Source: Brevundimonas vesicularis (GTDB lineage Bacteria > Pseudomonadota > Alphaproteobacteria > Caulobacterales > Caulobacteraceae). From it: 64,000 bases of DNA. The translations under genes were made by a program, and so were the position numbers. Numbering within the stretch: the stretch's first letter is position 1; every line of letters begins with the position of its first letter. The notes beneath the pieces are model-generated. The model did no database searches. It was given only the letters and a program-made list of their open reading frames with translations, and was not told the DNA's origin. The DNA lies in NCBI RefSeq assembly GCF_027886425.1, contig NZ_CP115671.1, positions 1,860,001 through 1,924,000 on the forward strand, read 5' to 3'. Positions 1-8,640 of this stretch are shown here, one piece after another.

Positions 1-1318
1 CAGCCTCTTCGCGCAATGTTGTGCCGTTCTTGTGCGCGGTCTTGGCAATCTTAGCGCACAGGTCATAACCCAGCTTGCCGTTCAAAGCGGTGACCAGCAT
101 CAGAGAGTTATTCAGGCCGCGCGCAATATTATCCTCGCGCGCCTCGATGCCGACGACGCAGTTGTCGGTGAAGCTGATGGCCGCGTCGGCGACCAGGCGC
201 ACCGACTGCAGGAAATTGTACGCCATCACGGGATTGTAGACGTTCAGCTCGAAATGGCCTTGCGACCCGGCGAAGGTCAGGGCGGCGTTGTTGCCGAACA
301 CCTGGACGCAGACCTGGGTCAGGGCTTCGCATTGAGTCGGATTGACCTTGCCCGGCATGATCGACGAGCCTGGCTCGTTTTCCGGCAGCGCCAATTCGCC
401 CAGACCCGAACGCGGGCCGGAGCCCAGGAAGCGGATGTCGTTGGCGATTTTGAACAGGCTGGCGGCGACCGTGTTAATGGCGCCGTGGCTGAAGACCATG
501 GCGTCGTGGGCGGCCAAGGCCTCGAACTTGTTCGGGGCCGTGGTGAAGGGCAGTCCGGTGATCTCGGCGATCTGGGCCGCAACCTTTTCGGCGAAGCCGA
601 TGGGCGCGTTCAGACCGGTGCCGACGGCGGTGCCGCCCTGCGCCAGTTCCATCAGGGCCGGCAGGGTCTGTTCGATGCGCTTGATGCCGTTCTGGACCTG
701 TTGCGCATAGCCGCCGAACTCCTGGCCCAGCGTCAGAGGCGTGGCGTCTTGGGTATGGGTGCGGCCGATCTTGATGATGTGGCCCCAGGCCTTGGCCTTG
801 GCGTCCAGCGCGGCGTGCAGATGTTTCAAGGCCGGGATCAGGTCGTTGACCACCTGTTCGGCGCAGGCGACGTGCATGGCGGTGGGATAGGTGTCGTTGG
901 ACGACTGGCTCATATTGACGTGATCGTTGGGGTGGACCGGCTTCTTCGAGCCCATCTCGCCGCCCAGAATCTCGATCGCGCGATTTGAGATCACCTCATT
1001 GGCGTTCATGTTCGATTGGGTGCCCGAACCCGTCTGCCAGACCACCAGCGGGAAGTGGTCGTTCAGCTTGCCTTCGATAACCTCATTGGCGGCCTTGATG
1101 ATGGCGTCGGCCAGGGCCGGGTCCAACTTGCCCAGGTCGCGGTTGGTCTCGGCGGCCGCACGCTTGACGATGCCCAGAGCGCGCACGACAGGCAGGGGCT
1201 GCTTCTCCCAGCCGATCTTGAAGTTTCCCAGCGATCGCTGCGCCTGAGCGCCCCAGTAGCGGTCGGCGGCGACTTCGATCGGGCCGAAGGTGTCGGTCTC
1301 TGTCCGGACGTTGCTCAT
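1..1318 (-). CDS. fumC: Class II fumarate hydratase, 3' end cut by window edge
   Basis: Reading the minus strand from ATG at 1318 gives a protein beginning MSNVRTETDTFGPIEV and open to the window edge, about 439 codons; the last 20 or so residues of the usual ~460 are missing. It carries the aspartase/fumarase superfamily signature GSSIMPGKVNP near residue 320 and the class II blocks SGTQSNMNANEV and GRTHTQDATP. Known role: reversible hydration of fumarate to malate in the TCA cycle, cytoplasmic homotetramer, iron-independent. The gene is alone on its strand here; a RusA-like gene diverges from it about 110 bp away. Identification is firm. Aspartate ammonia-lyase is the only close alternative and fits these blocks less well. 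Confidence 0.95.
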   Translation of the reverse strand, partial: MSNVRTETDTFGPIEVAADRYWGAQAQRSLGNFKIGWEKQPLPVVRALGIVKRAAAETNRDLGKLDPALADAIIKAANEVIEGKLNDHFPLVVWQTGSGTQSNMNANEVISNRAIEILGGEMGSKKPVHPNDHVNMSQSSNDTYPTAMHVACAEQVVNDLIPALKHLHAALDAKAKAWGHIIKIGRTHTQDATPLTLGQEFGGYAQQVQNGIKRIEQTLPALMELAQGGTAVGTGLNAPIGFAEKVAAQIAEITGLPFTTAPNKFEALAAHDAMVFSHGAINTVAASLFKIANDIRFLGSGPRSGLGELALPENEPGSSIMPGKVNPTQCEALTQVCVQVFGNNAALTFAGSQGHFELNVYNPVMAYNFLQSVRLVADAAISFTDNCVVGIEAREDNIARGLNNSLMLVTALNGKLGYDLCAKIAKTAHKNGTTLREEA

Positions 1319-1426
1319 GCGCGTAAATCTCGTCTCTCAGGCGTGGCGATGGGTTGCGCGGCGGTGTAGCACGAGAGCCATGCAGGGCAAGAAGAGCGCG
1401 GATATCCTCACACCGGCAATCGTCGC

Positions 1427-1786
1427 ATGACCGCCGGCTGGATCGGGACCGGCAAGGTCAGGGCGAGGGAGGATGGCGATGCGGTCGAGATCGTCATCGA
1501 CGGCCTGACGACCCAGGCCAAATACTACAAGCCGCTGGTCTATGAGTTCATGCGCAAGGAATGGCGCGGAGCCAGGCCGTCATGGGGCGATCATGTCGTC
1601 GAAATTCGCATGGAGCATGTCGGCGAGCCGCCGTGGATGGACCTCGACAATCTGGCCAAGGCCTTGCTCGATTCTATCAAAGGCTATCTGTTTCACGACG
1701 ACGCCCAGGTCGCGCGGCTGCTGGTCGAAAGACGCGAGGGCGAAAGAGAGCGGATCCTGATCCGCTCCTATCCGCGCAAGGACTGA
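1427..1786 (+). CDS. RusA-like Holliday junction resolvase family protein
   Basis: A 119-residue protein whose second half carries the RusA pattern: MDLDNLAKALLDSIKG followed by HDDAQV, where the acidic residues match the metal-binding Asp set of RusA nucleases. RusA proteins resolve four-way DNA junctions and are usually brought in by lambdoid prophages, but single chromosomal copies occur in Alphaproteobacteria. No phage genes lie nearby: fumC diverges upstream and sspB converges downstream with only 6 bp between stops. Codon use looks like the neighbours. Family membership is likely from the motif. Actual resolvase activity is inferred. Confidence 0.7.
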   Translation: MTAGWIGTGKVRAREDGDAVEIVIDGLTTQAKYYKPLVYEFMRKEWRGARPSWGDHVVEIRMEHVGEPPWMDLDNLAKALLDSIKGYLFHDDAQVARLLVERREGERERILIRSYPRKD

Positions 1787-1792
1787 CGGCGG

Positions 1793-2266
1793 CTATTTCT
1801 TGCGGAACTGGTCCAGCGAAACGACCTTGGGGCCGTCCGAAATCGGCGGCATGTCCTGGGGCGGGGTCGGCTCGTCTTCGACCTCGTCCAGAAGCTGTGG
1901 GTCTTCGAACTGCAGCAGGAATTGGACGCTGGGATCGTAGAAGCGCGTGATCGCGGAATAGGGGATGACCAGGCTCTTGGGCATGCCGCCGAAGCGCAGC
2001 TTGACCGAGAAACGCTCAGGCTCGACACGCAGGTCGTCGTACTGGTGCTGCAGAACGACCGTCATCTCTTCCGGATATTTCGCCAGAATGTCAGGGGCCA
2101 CGCTGACGCCGACGGCGCGTGTCTTGAAGGTGATGTAGAAGTGGTGGGCGCCGGGCAGGCCCTCGGCCAGCACGCGTTCCAGCGCGGCGCGCATGACGCC
2201 GCGCAGGGCTTCCTGTGCCAGCTGTTCGTACCGCATCTCATCGACCGGAGGGGCCTGGTCGCTCAT
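1793..2266 (-). CDS. sspB: SspB-family ClpXP adaptor (alphaproteobacterial type)
   Basis: The product, about 157 residues, has the SspB fold segment HHFYITFKTRAVGVSVAPDI and FSVKLRFGGMPKSLVIPYSA, the part that binds the ssrA tag. An acidic, proline-rich linker follows, and a C-terminal tail ending VVSLDQFRKK fits the short ClpX-docking peptide of this family. SspB delivers ssrA-tagged proteins to ClpXP. I chose ATG 2266 over GTG 2272 because GAGGTG lies just upstream. The gene lies less than 150 bp from the tmRNA gene (ssrA) that makes the tag it recognises, on the same strand, which supports the assignment. The molecule is of the alphaproteobacterial SspB type rather than the Escherichia coli type. 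Confidence 0.85.
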   Translation of the reverse strand: MSDQAPPVDEMRYEQLAQEALRGVMRAALERVLAEGLPGAHHFYITFKTRAVGVSVAPDILAKYPEEMTVVLQHQYDDLRVEPERFSVKLRFGGMPKSLVIPYSAITRFYDPSVQFLLQFEDPQLLDEVEDEPTPPQDMPPISDGPKVVSLDQFRKK

Positions 2267-2380
2267 CGTCACCTCACATCAGAGCGCGACTGATAGCGGC
2301 GCAGGGCCGTAGGCGAAAGGTGTCATGAAGGTAAAGCGCCGGGATTCTGGCGCTAGGCTCCCGATCATCTTTTGGAAAGT

Positions 2381-2592
2381 GCCGGGGGTTCTGTTGCCAG
2401 GCCCCCCGACGGGCCCCGCCCAGGGATCTGAACCCCTAGGACTTAAGATTCGAAATCACTCGAACCGCATTACGCGGCGAGAGCGACTTCTCCAGCGAAG
2501 TTATCGTTCGCAGTTAGAAAATGGCCCGATACGGTGGGCCAGGACGAGCGAAAGCAATCCTCTTTACACGTCCGTCGATGCTAGTCGGCCCC
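2381..2592 (-). ncRNA. ssrA: tmRNA coding piece
   Basis: The mature 5' end is set by GGGGCCG at 2592, the partner of the acceptor strand. The piece carries the tag reading frame (2470-2511) and ends in a GC-rich hairpin containing CCTGGCAACAGAA near 2381-2410. The 3' limit is approximate. Confidence 0.85.
2470..2511 (-). CDS. ssrA: tmRNA proteolysis tag, ANDNFAGEVALAA
   Basis: The resume frame GCG AAC GAT AAC TTC ... GCC GCG TAA encodes ANDNFAGEVALAA. With the alanine carried by the tmRNA itself, the tag is AANDNFAGEVALAA. Caulobacter uses AANDNFAEEFAVAA, so the SspB-binding start (AANDNF) is conserved and the ClpX-binding ALAA end is present. The frame is too short for ordinary ORF calling. 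Confidence 0.92.
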   Translation of the reverse strand, partial: ANDNFAGEVALAA

Positions 2593-2625
2593 ATGCTGCC
2601 TCCGCCGATAACGCGGGGAGAAAGT

Positions 2626-2708
2626 TGGTGGAGCCGCCGGGAATCGCACCCGGGTCCGGTCCGCTTATTACAAGCGCGTTTATCGCTATAGTCCGGCCGA
2701 AACCGAAC
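2626..2708 (-). ncRNA. ssrA: tmRNA acceptor piece
   Basis: About 83 nt, running from the predicted transcription start near 2708 to the CCA at 2626-2628. The T-arm is visible as a 5-bp stem CCGGG/CCCGG around the loop TGCGATT, followed by the acceptor strand CGGCTCC, A and CCA. The length agrees with the short acceptor RNA reported for Caulobacter. The 5' end depends on the promoter prediction. Confidence 0.85.
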
Positions 2709-2714
2709 CAGACG

Positions 2715-2743
2715 AATATAGGCGCAGCCGTGAGGCATTCCAA
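2715..2743 (-). promoter_or_regulatory. Promoter of ssrA
   Basis: On the minus strand TTGGAA (2743-2738) is followed by exactly 17 nt and TATATT (2720-2715). The predicted start near 2708 matches the expected 5' end of the acceptor piece. The promoter lies at the 3' edge of miaA and downstream of its last codons. Confidence 0.7.
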
Positions 2744-2757
2744 GCGCCGGATTGCAC

Positions 2758-3678
2758 TCAGGCGCGGCTCCACTCCGGCGTCTGGTTTCGGAACCACGTC
2801 AACTGACGTTTGGCGTAGTTGCGGGTAGCTTGTTTAAGGGCGGCGATCGCGTCGTCGCGGGCCAGATAGCCGGACAGGTAGGCGGCCAGTTCTCTGACCC
2901 CGACCGCCTTCATGGCGGGCAGGGCGGGGTTCAAGCCACGGTCCAAGAGGGCTTGGACTTCGTGTATCGCTCCCTGATCAATCATCAGGTCAACGCGCTG
3001 GTTGCAGTTTGCATAGAGTTGCTGGCGCTCAGGCTCCCTAACCCATCCGGTCCATGAATCCGGCGCCAACAAGGGCTGAGTGTCGGCCTTCCAGGCGCTT
3101 AACGCGCGGCCGCTGGCGATGAAAACGCTCATGGCTCGAACCAGTCGCTGTCGGTCTCCGTGTTCGATGGCCTGCGCCGCCTCGGGATCGATCTGGGCCA
3201 GGCGCCGGCGAAAAGCTGACTCGCCGAGCGCCGTGTAGTCGGCATCCATCTGATCGCGCACCCCGCTCGGCACCGCGGGAATATCGGCCAAGCCTCGCGT
3301 CAGACTGGTGAAGTAGAGGCCGGTCCCCCCCACCAGAATGGCCGGCCGGTCTTGACCGCGGAGGTTGTCTAGCAACGCCATTACCGCGCGGCTCCAGCGT
3401 CCGACGGACCAGGCGTCCGCCGCGTCTGCGACGCCATAAAGTCGATGATCGGCCTGAGCTTCATCCTCCGCCGAGGGGCGGGCCGTCAGGATACGCAGGT
3501 CGGCGTAGAGCTGCTGGCTGTCGGCATTGATGATCACCGCGCCCGTTTCGCGCGCCATCTTCAGCGCCAGCGCCGACTTGCCCGAGGCGGTGGGGCCAGC
3601 GATCAGGGTGATTGAGGGTGGTCGGGACAAATCGTGGCTCGCGGGACGGGTTCGAGGGCGATAGAACGCGCGCATCAT
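2758..3678 (-). CDS. miaA: tRNA dimethylallyltransferase
   Basis: About 306 residues, with the P-loop GPTASGKS at residues 28-35, the block INADSQQLYADLRILTARPS and LVGGTGLYFTSLTRGLADIP, all diagnostic of MiaA. The enzyme transfers dimethylallyl to N6 of A37 in tRNAs reading UNN codons. I prefer ATG 3678, with AAGGGA about 10 nt upstream, over the TTG at 3687. The gene diverges from the Mrp-like gene with 26 bp between starts, and its 3' end borders the ssrA promoter. Length and motifs are normal. Confidence 0.95.
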   Translation of the reverse strand: MMRAFYRPRTRPASHDLSRPPSITLIAGPTASGKSALALKMARETGAVIINADSQQLYADLRILTARPSAEDEAQADHRLYGVADAADAWSVGRWSRAVMALLDNLRGQDRPAILVGGTGLYFTSLTRGLADIPAVPSGVRDQMDADYTALGESAFRRRLAQIDPEAAQAIEHGDRQRLVRAMSVFIASGRALSAWKADTQPLLAPDSWTGWVREPERQQLYANCNQRVDLMIDQGAIHEVQALLDRGLNPALPAMKAVGVRELAAYLSGYLARDDAIAALKQATRNYAKRQLTWFRNQTPEWSRA

Positions 3679-3704
3679 CGCCTGCAAGTCCCTTGGAGAC
3701 CGCC

Positions 3705-4772
3705 TTGGTCGAACGCACCGCCGTCATCGCCGCCCTCGACGCCGTCATCGATCCGGTTTCCGGCCAGGGGTTGGTCGCCGCCGGTCTGGTTCAGGGTCTG
3801 GTCGTGGCTGAGGATCGCGCGGGGTTTGCTCTGGAAGTCGATCACACTCAAGCGGCCGCCTACGCGCCGGTTCGTGACGCAGCGGAGGCTGCGCTGAAGG
3901 CCATTCCCGGCATGGCGCGCGTCTCGGTGATTCTGACCGCCGAGACCAAGCCTGCTGCTGCGCCGCGCACGGCGGGCCTGTCCAAGGCGGCGGTCGATCA
4001 GGGGCGCGCCAAAGCCCCGGTCCCATCTGATCGTCCCGCGCATGTCCGCCGCGTCCTGGCCGTCGCCAGCGGCAAGGGCGGGGTGGGCAAGTCCACGGTC
4101 GCCGTAAATTTGGCCGCTGCGCTTTCGGCGCGCGGGCTATCGGTCGGCATTCTCGACGCCGATGTCTATGGGCCGTCGCTGCCGACCATGCTGGGCATCA
4201 GCGGCAAACCCGCCTACGAGCACGGCGCCATCGTGCCGCACGTCGCCCACGGGCTGAAAGCCATGTCGGTCGGCCTGCTGACCAAGATGGACGACGCCAT
4301 GATCTGGCGCGGACCCATGGCGTCGCAGGCCATCACGCAGATGCTGACCCAGACGCGTTGGGGAACGGCTGATGCGCCGCTGGACGTGCTGGTGGTCGAT
4401 CTGCCGCCGGGCACGGGCGACGTGCAACTGACCTTGATCCAGAAGACGCCGCTGGATGGGGCGGTGATTGTGTCGACGCCGCAGGAAGTGGCCTTGGCCG
4501 ATGCGCGGCGCGCCCACACCTTGTTCCAATGCGTCAATGTCTCGACGTTGGGCCTGATAGAGAACATGAGCGGTCCGGTCTTTGGCCAGGGCGGAGCCAA
4601 AGCCGAGGCCGAGCGCCTATCCATCCCGTTCTTGGGCGCCTTGCCGCTGGACGCCGCCTTACGAGAGGGGGGGGATGCCGGACGACCGCCTGTCGCAACC
4701 GACCCGCAGGGCGATATCGCCGGCCGCTTCGCCGAAATCGCCGCGCGAGTCTCTGCGGCGCTCGGGCTTTAG
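3705..4772 (+). CDS. Mrp/ApbC-type P-loop ATPase, iron-sulfur carrier
   Basis: TTG 3705 with GGAG about 7 nt upstream gives 355 residues. An N-terminal MIP18-like domain (residues 1-75) leads by a proline/alanine-rich linker to the Mrp ATPase, with deviant Walker A SGKGGVGKST near residue 122, then GILDADVYGPSLPTMLG and VVDLPPGTGDVQLT. The family carries or inserts [4Fe-4S] clusters in apo-proteins. Unusual: the CxxC pair that usually follows ENMS in Mrp proteins is absent, and the sequence runs ENMSGPVFGQGG directly. Alphaproteobacterial Mrp proteins often lack these cysteines, so it need not be inactive. The upstream ATG at 3612 would overlap miaA and adds low-quality sequence. Confidence 0.88.
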   Translation: MVERTAVIAALDAVIDPVSGQGLVAAGLVQGLVVAEDRAGFALEVDHTQAAAYAPVRDAAEAALKAIPGMARVSVILTAETKPAAAPRTAGLSKAAVDQGRAKAPVPSDRPAHVRRVLAVASGKGGVGKSTVAVNLAAALSARGLSVGILDADVYGPSLPTMLGISGKPAYEHGAIVPHVAHGLKAMSVGLLTKMDDAMIWRGPMASQAITQMLTQTRWGTADAPLDVLVVDLPPGTGDVQLTLIQKTPLDGAVIVSTPQEVALADARRAHTLFQCVNVSTLGLIENMSGPVFGQGGAKAEAERLSIPFLGALPLDAALREGGDAGRPPVATDPQGDIAGRFAEIAARVSAALGL

Positions 4773-4848
4773 AAAAAGCCGAGGCGAGGGGTTTTCAAAC
4801 GCAACCCTGTTCGCCACCTTGGGTGCTACAGATACCCAAGGAGTTCCG

Positions 4849-5946
<1,098 letters not shown>

Positions 5947-5965
5947 TCAGGAAACGTCGAGCCGG

Positions 5966-6286
5966 TTATGCCGGCTCGACGATCACGCCCGTGCCGTAGC
6001 ACAGCACCTCGGTCACGCCCGGCATGATCTCCGTGGCGTCATATCGGACGGCCAGGATGGCGTTGGCACCGTGCGCTTCTGCATGTTTGACTAGCTCGTC
6101 ATAGGCTTCCTGACGCCCGGCCTCGGCCAGTTTCACATAGGCGCCGACGCGGCCGCCCAGCATGGACTGGACCCCGCCGATGGCGTCGGAGATGGCGTTG
6201 CGTGACCGCACCGTCACGCCGCGCACCAGGCCGATGTGGCGGGTGACGCGAAAGCCGGGCAGGTCGTTGGTGGTCGTGACGTACAT
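5966..6286 (-). CDS. YbjQ/UPF0145 family protein
   Basis: 106 residues with the family pattern: TNDLPGFRVTRHIGLVRGVT at the start, AEAHGANAILAVRYD in the middle and a C-terminal YGTGVIVEP. The family forms pentameric rings, and its proposed heavy-metal binding is weakly supported. AGGAGAG sits 6 nt before ATG 6286. It lies 9 bp downstream of folA on the same strand, so it is probably co-transcribed. No function can be assigned from context. Confidence 0.85.
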   Translation of the reverse strand: MYVTTTNDLPGFRVTRHIGLVRGVTVRSRNAISDAIGGVQSMLGGRVGAYVKLAEAGRQEAYDELVKHAEAHGANAILAVRYDATEIMPGVTEVLCYGTGVIVEPA

Positions 6287-6295
6287 CTGTCTCTC

Positions 6296-6859
6296 CTAGC
6301 GGCGTTCCAGCACGCGGAAGGTGAAGGCGTGATCGTCCTTCTCGCCCGCCGGGTGCGATTCTGACGATACCTCGACCCAGGCTGTTTCGTCGAATGCAGG
6401 AAAGACGGCGTCGCCTTCGGGAGAGGCCTCGACCTCGGTGATGTACAGGCGCCTGGCGCGGGGCAGGGACGCCTCGAACAGGGCGGTGCCCCCGATGATG
6501 CAGATCTCCTCGACGCCATCGTCCTCGGCGGTTTCGCGTCCGATCTCGATGGCCTCGTCCAGAGTGGCGCAGACCAGCGCGCCTTTGGACATGCCGTCGG
6601 TTTCGTAGGATTCATCACGCGTCAGCACGATGTTCAGCCGACCGGGCAAGGGCTTGAGCGGCAGACTCTCCCAGGTCTTGCGGCCCATCAGGCAGGGCTT
6701 GCCCACAGTTATGGCCTTGAAGCGCTGCAGGTCGCTGCGCAGCCGCCAGGGCAAGGCGCCGTTTCGGCCGATGACGCCGTTGCGTCCACGCGCGACGACC
6801 AGGGAAATGAGGGGCTGGGGCAAGAACCTTGACCGTATCGATGCGTTGAGGGGGCCCAT
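6296..6859 (-). CDS. folA: Dihydrofolate reductase
   Basis: The core starts LISLVVARGRNGVIG and contains the DHFR active-site strand ALPWRLRSDLQRFKAIT and MGRKTWESLP, then ICIIGGTALFEASLP (the GG pair of the NADPH site). It makes tetrahydrofolate, which is consumed by thymidylate synthase (thyA, 1.8 kb upstream on the same strand). The start is uncertain: ATG 6859 adds 17 residues before the core and leaves only 3 bp to the divergent gene at 6863. A TTG at residue 14 is an alternative. Length is otherwise normal. Confidence 0.93.
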   Translation of the reverse strand: MGPLNASIRSRFLPQPLISLVVARGRNGVIGRNGALPWRLRSDLQRFKAITVGKPCLMGRKTWESLPLKPLPGRLNIVLTRDESYETDGMSKGALVCATLDEAIEIGRETAEDDGVEEICIIGGTALFEASLPRARRLYITEVEASPEGDAVFPAFDETAWVEVSSESHPAGEKDDHAFTFRVLERR

Positions 6860-6862
6860 CCA

Positions 6863-7468
6863 ATGAACGCGAGCCCCGTTGTGAGCAAGTATCTCCCCGC
6901 CATCCTGGTCGGTTTCCTGGTGGCGTTCGTCATCAGCGGCGGGCTGGCGTTCTTGTTCTCGTCCGCCGGAGCCGACGCCGGCTATCTGCCGATGATGGTC
7001 GGCGCGTTTTTGGGTGTGTTCACCGCCTACATCATGGCCAATCTGGCGGGCACAAAACTCGGGAAGTCAGCAACGGCGGAGCAGAAGCAGGCCGCACTGG
7101 CGTTTCGCCCTCAGTTTCACGATCAGGCTCTGCTGATCGTCTATCGCGAAGGCTTCGTGGGCAAGGCCGCCGGCATGGACTTGTCGGTGGACGATGAGTT
7201 CGTGGCCCAGCTGAAGAGCCCGCGCTTCACCGCCATTTCGGTCTCGCCGGGCGGCCACCAGCTGTCCATGGCGTTCGGCGGTCTGGCGGGAAAGCAGAAC
7301 AAGCCCACGCTTGAGGGCTTCATCGCTGCGCCCGGCGACGTGATCGCGTTCCGCGCCACCATGCAGATGGGCATGATGAAGAACCGGATCGTGGTCGAGC
7401 GCATCGAAACGGACGACGCCCTGGTCGCGCGATTGACGCCGATGATCATGATTGCGCCAGAGACTTAA
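6863..7468 (+). CDS. Hypothetical membrane-anchored protein
   Basis: 201 residues, not recognised. Two hydrophobic segments (about residues 10-33 and 42-60) are followed by a soluble domain of about 135 residues with no motif I can name. GAGGGGG lies about 8 nt before the ATG. It diverges from folA with almost no gap and converges on the MazG-like gene, overlapping its stop. The soluble part is predicted to face one side of the inner membrane. Function unknown. Confidence 0.75.
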   Translation: MNASPVVSKYLPAILVGFLVAFVISGGLAFLFSSAGADAGYLPMMVGAFLGVFTAYIMANLAGTKLGKSATAEQKQAALAFRPQFHDQALLIVYREGFVGKAAGMDLSVDDEFVAQLKSPRFTAISVSPGGHQLSMAFGGLAGKQNKPTLEGFIAAPGDVIAFRATMQMGMMKNRIVVERIETDDALVARLTPMIMIAPET

Positions 7469-7770
7469 GCTTCGGTCTGAGGCTCCAGCCACTTCAGCCA
7501 TTTGCGCTGCATCGCCTGATCAAGATCGACGCCCGCCTGCGCGCAGTAGATCAGCAGCATCCCCAGCACATCCGCGGCCTCGTCGCCCAGCGCCTGATTG
7601 TCGGGCGCGCCTCGTGCGCGGCCGGTCAGACGCAGATGCTCGGCGGTCAGTTCGCCAAGCTCTTCCTGAAGCTTGAGCAAGGCCCAGTCGCGGTCGCGGT
7701 CGATATCGTGTTCGGCGGCGTAGATGTCGGAGATGCGAATCACCGACGCGGTCAGATCGCGCAAATCCAT
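7465..7770 (-). CDS. MazG-like nucleotide pyrophosphohydrolase family
   Basis: About 101 residues from ATG 7770, which lies just after the stop of the upstream hydrolase. A longer ATG at 7818 would overlap it. The all-alpha NTP pyrophosphohydrolase pattern is visible: KLQEELGELTAEHLR, then GDEAADVLGMLLIYC, giving EExxE and ExxD metal ligands. Relatives hydrolyse non-canonical or excess NTPs to NMP and pyrophosphate. It follows thyA and a hydrolase in the same direction, so a nucleotide-hygiene role is plausible but inferred. Confidence 0.72.
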   Translation of the reverse strand: MDLRDLTASVIRISDIYAAEHDIDRDRDWALLKLQEELGELTAEHLRLTGRARGAPDNQALGDEAADVLGMLLIYCAQAGVDLDQAMQRKWLKWLEPQTEA

Positions 7771-7774
7771 ACGT

Positions 7775-8629
7775 TCAGCGACGCTCGACGCTGACGCCAT
7801 CCGCCGCAAAGGCCTCAAGGCGCGATCGGGCGTCGACGTCGTTCAGCGCATAGGCGTCGAGGAAATCCTCCGTCGCCCGGATGATCTGATCAAACCGCTC
7901 GCCCTGCGCCGTCCCCGGCAGCTGGTGGTCTGCGCCCGCGAAGATCATGAGAGTTTTGTCGCCTGCCGGACTATTGTCGAACGGCGCGCGATGATCGCGC
8001 CAATCGCTGACGAAGCCGGGCACCAGATCCTGATCGCCGGCGATCACCAACAGCGGACGGTCAAGCGTGCGGTAGCTGTCGGAGGTGACGAGGCCGGGGA
8101 TGGAGCCGGCCGAGGAAAAGGCGATCACGCCTTTTACCGCCGGGTCGCCTGCGGGGCCCGCCGCCGTGACGGCGCCGCCCTCGATCACGGACATCAGAGA
8201 GCCGAACGAATGCCCCGCCACGATCAGCGGTTTGCCCGAATGCGCATGGGCGGCGATGCCGCGTGCGACGCCCAGGTCGATCAGCCTGGTCGAGAAGGCG
8301 GCGCGATTGTCATATTTATCATGTTCCGGATGACGCAGAGAATCGACGTGCAGCGGTGCGATTACCGTGAAACCGTGCGCCGCCCAGACCGACAGAATGC
8401 GGGCATAGGCCGTCGGCGAACCGTTATAGCCGTGGCTGAACACCACCACGCCGCGTTCGGCCGGGGCGGTCCAGATGCTGATCGGTATGGCCCGACCGTC
8501 CGGCGCAGGCACCCTGATTTGTACCGGTGTGATCTCGGCGGCTTCAACGGCGGATGAGATCGGCTGGGCGATCGCCGACACTGCCGGCGTCGCGAGCAGA
8601 ATGAGACCAAGAGAGAAAGCGCGGATCAT
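7775..8629 (-). CDS. Secreted alpha/beta hydrolase
   Basis: 284 residues from ATG 8629. A signal peptide (MIRAFSLGLILLATPAVSAIAQ) is followed by an alpha/beta hydrolase: oxyanion region VVFSHGYNGSP, nucleophile elbow AGHSFGSL, an acid loop near VIAGDQDLVPG and a late His in AGADHQLPG. It is likely periplasmic and the substrate is unknown; chlorophyllase/PAF-acetylhydrolase-like enzymes share this layout. It sits 11 bp after thyA and just before the MazG-like gene, all in one direction, suggesting a shared transcript. Confidence 0.8.
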   Translation of the reverse strand: MIRAFSLGLILLATPAVSAIAQPISSAVEAAEITPVQIRVPAPDGRAIPISIWTAPAERGVVVFSHGYNGSPTAYARILSVWAAHGFTVIAPLHVDSLRHPEHDKYDNRAAFSTRLIDLGVARGIAAHAHSGKPLIVAGHSFGSLMSVIEGGAVTAAGPAGDPAVKGVIAFSSAGSIPGLVTSDSYRTLDRPLLVIAGDQDLVPGFVSDWRDHRAPFDNSPAGDKTLMIFAGADHQLPGTAQGERFDQIIRATEDFLDAYALNDVDARSRLEAFAADGVSVERR

Positions 8630-8640
8630 CGTGAATGACC

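Larger units (their letters stand above)
2381..2708 (-). ncRNA. ssrA: tmRNA, two-piece circularly permuted (precursor)
   Basis: Reading the minus strand, a promoter is followed by the acceptor piece (2708 to 2626) ending in a tRNA-like T-arm and CCA. A 33-nt spacer follows (2625-2593), then the coding piece starting GGGGCCG at 2592. The two ends pair as an acceptor stem, GGGGCCG with CGGCTCC, including the G-U third pair typical of alanine tmRNA. This permuted order is the known alphaproteobacterial arrangement, in which the spacer is removed to give two RNA pieces. The tmRNA frees stalled ribosomes and tags the nascent protein for proteolysis. The left end (~2381) is placed at the end of the GGGGG...CCCCC closing hairpin and is approximate. 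Confidence 0.93.

Noticed and set aside
1427..1786. RusA-like gene as the edge of a prophage
   Set aside because: Neighbours on both sides are core housekeeping genes and no phage structural or lysis gene is present.
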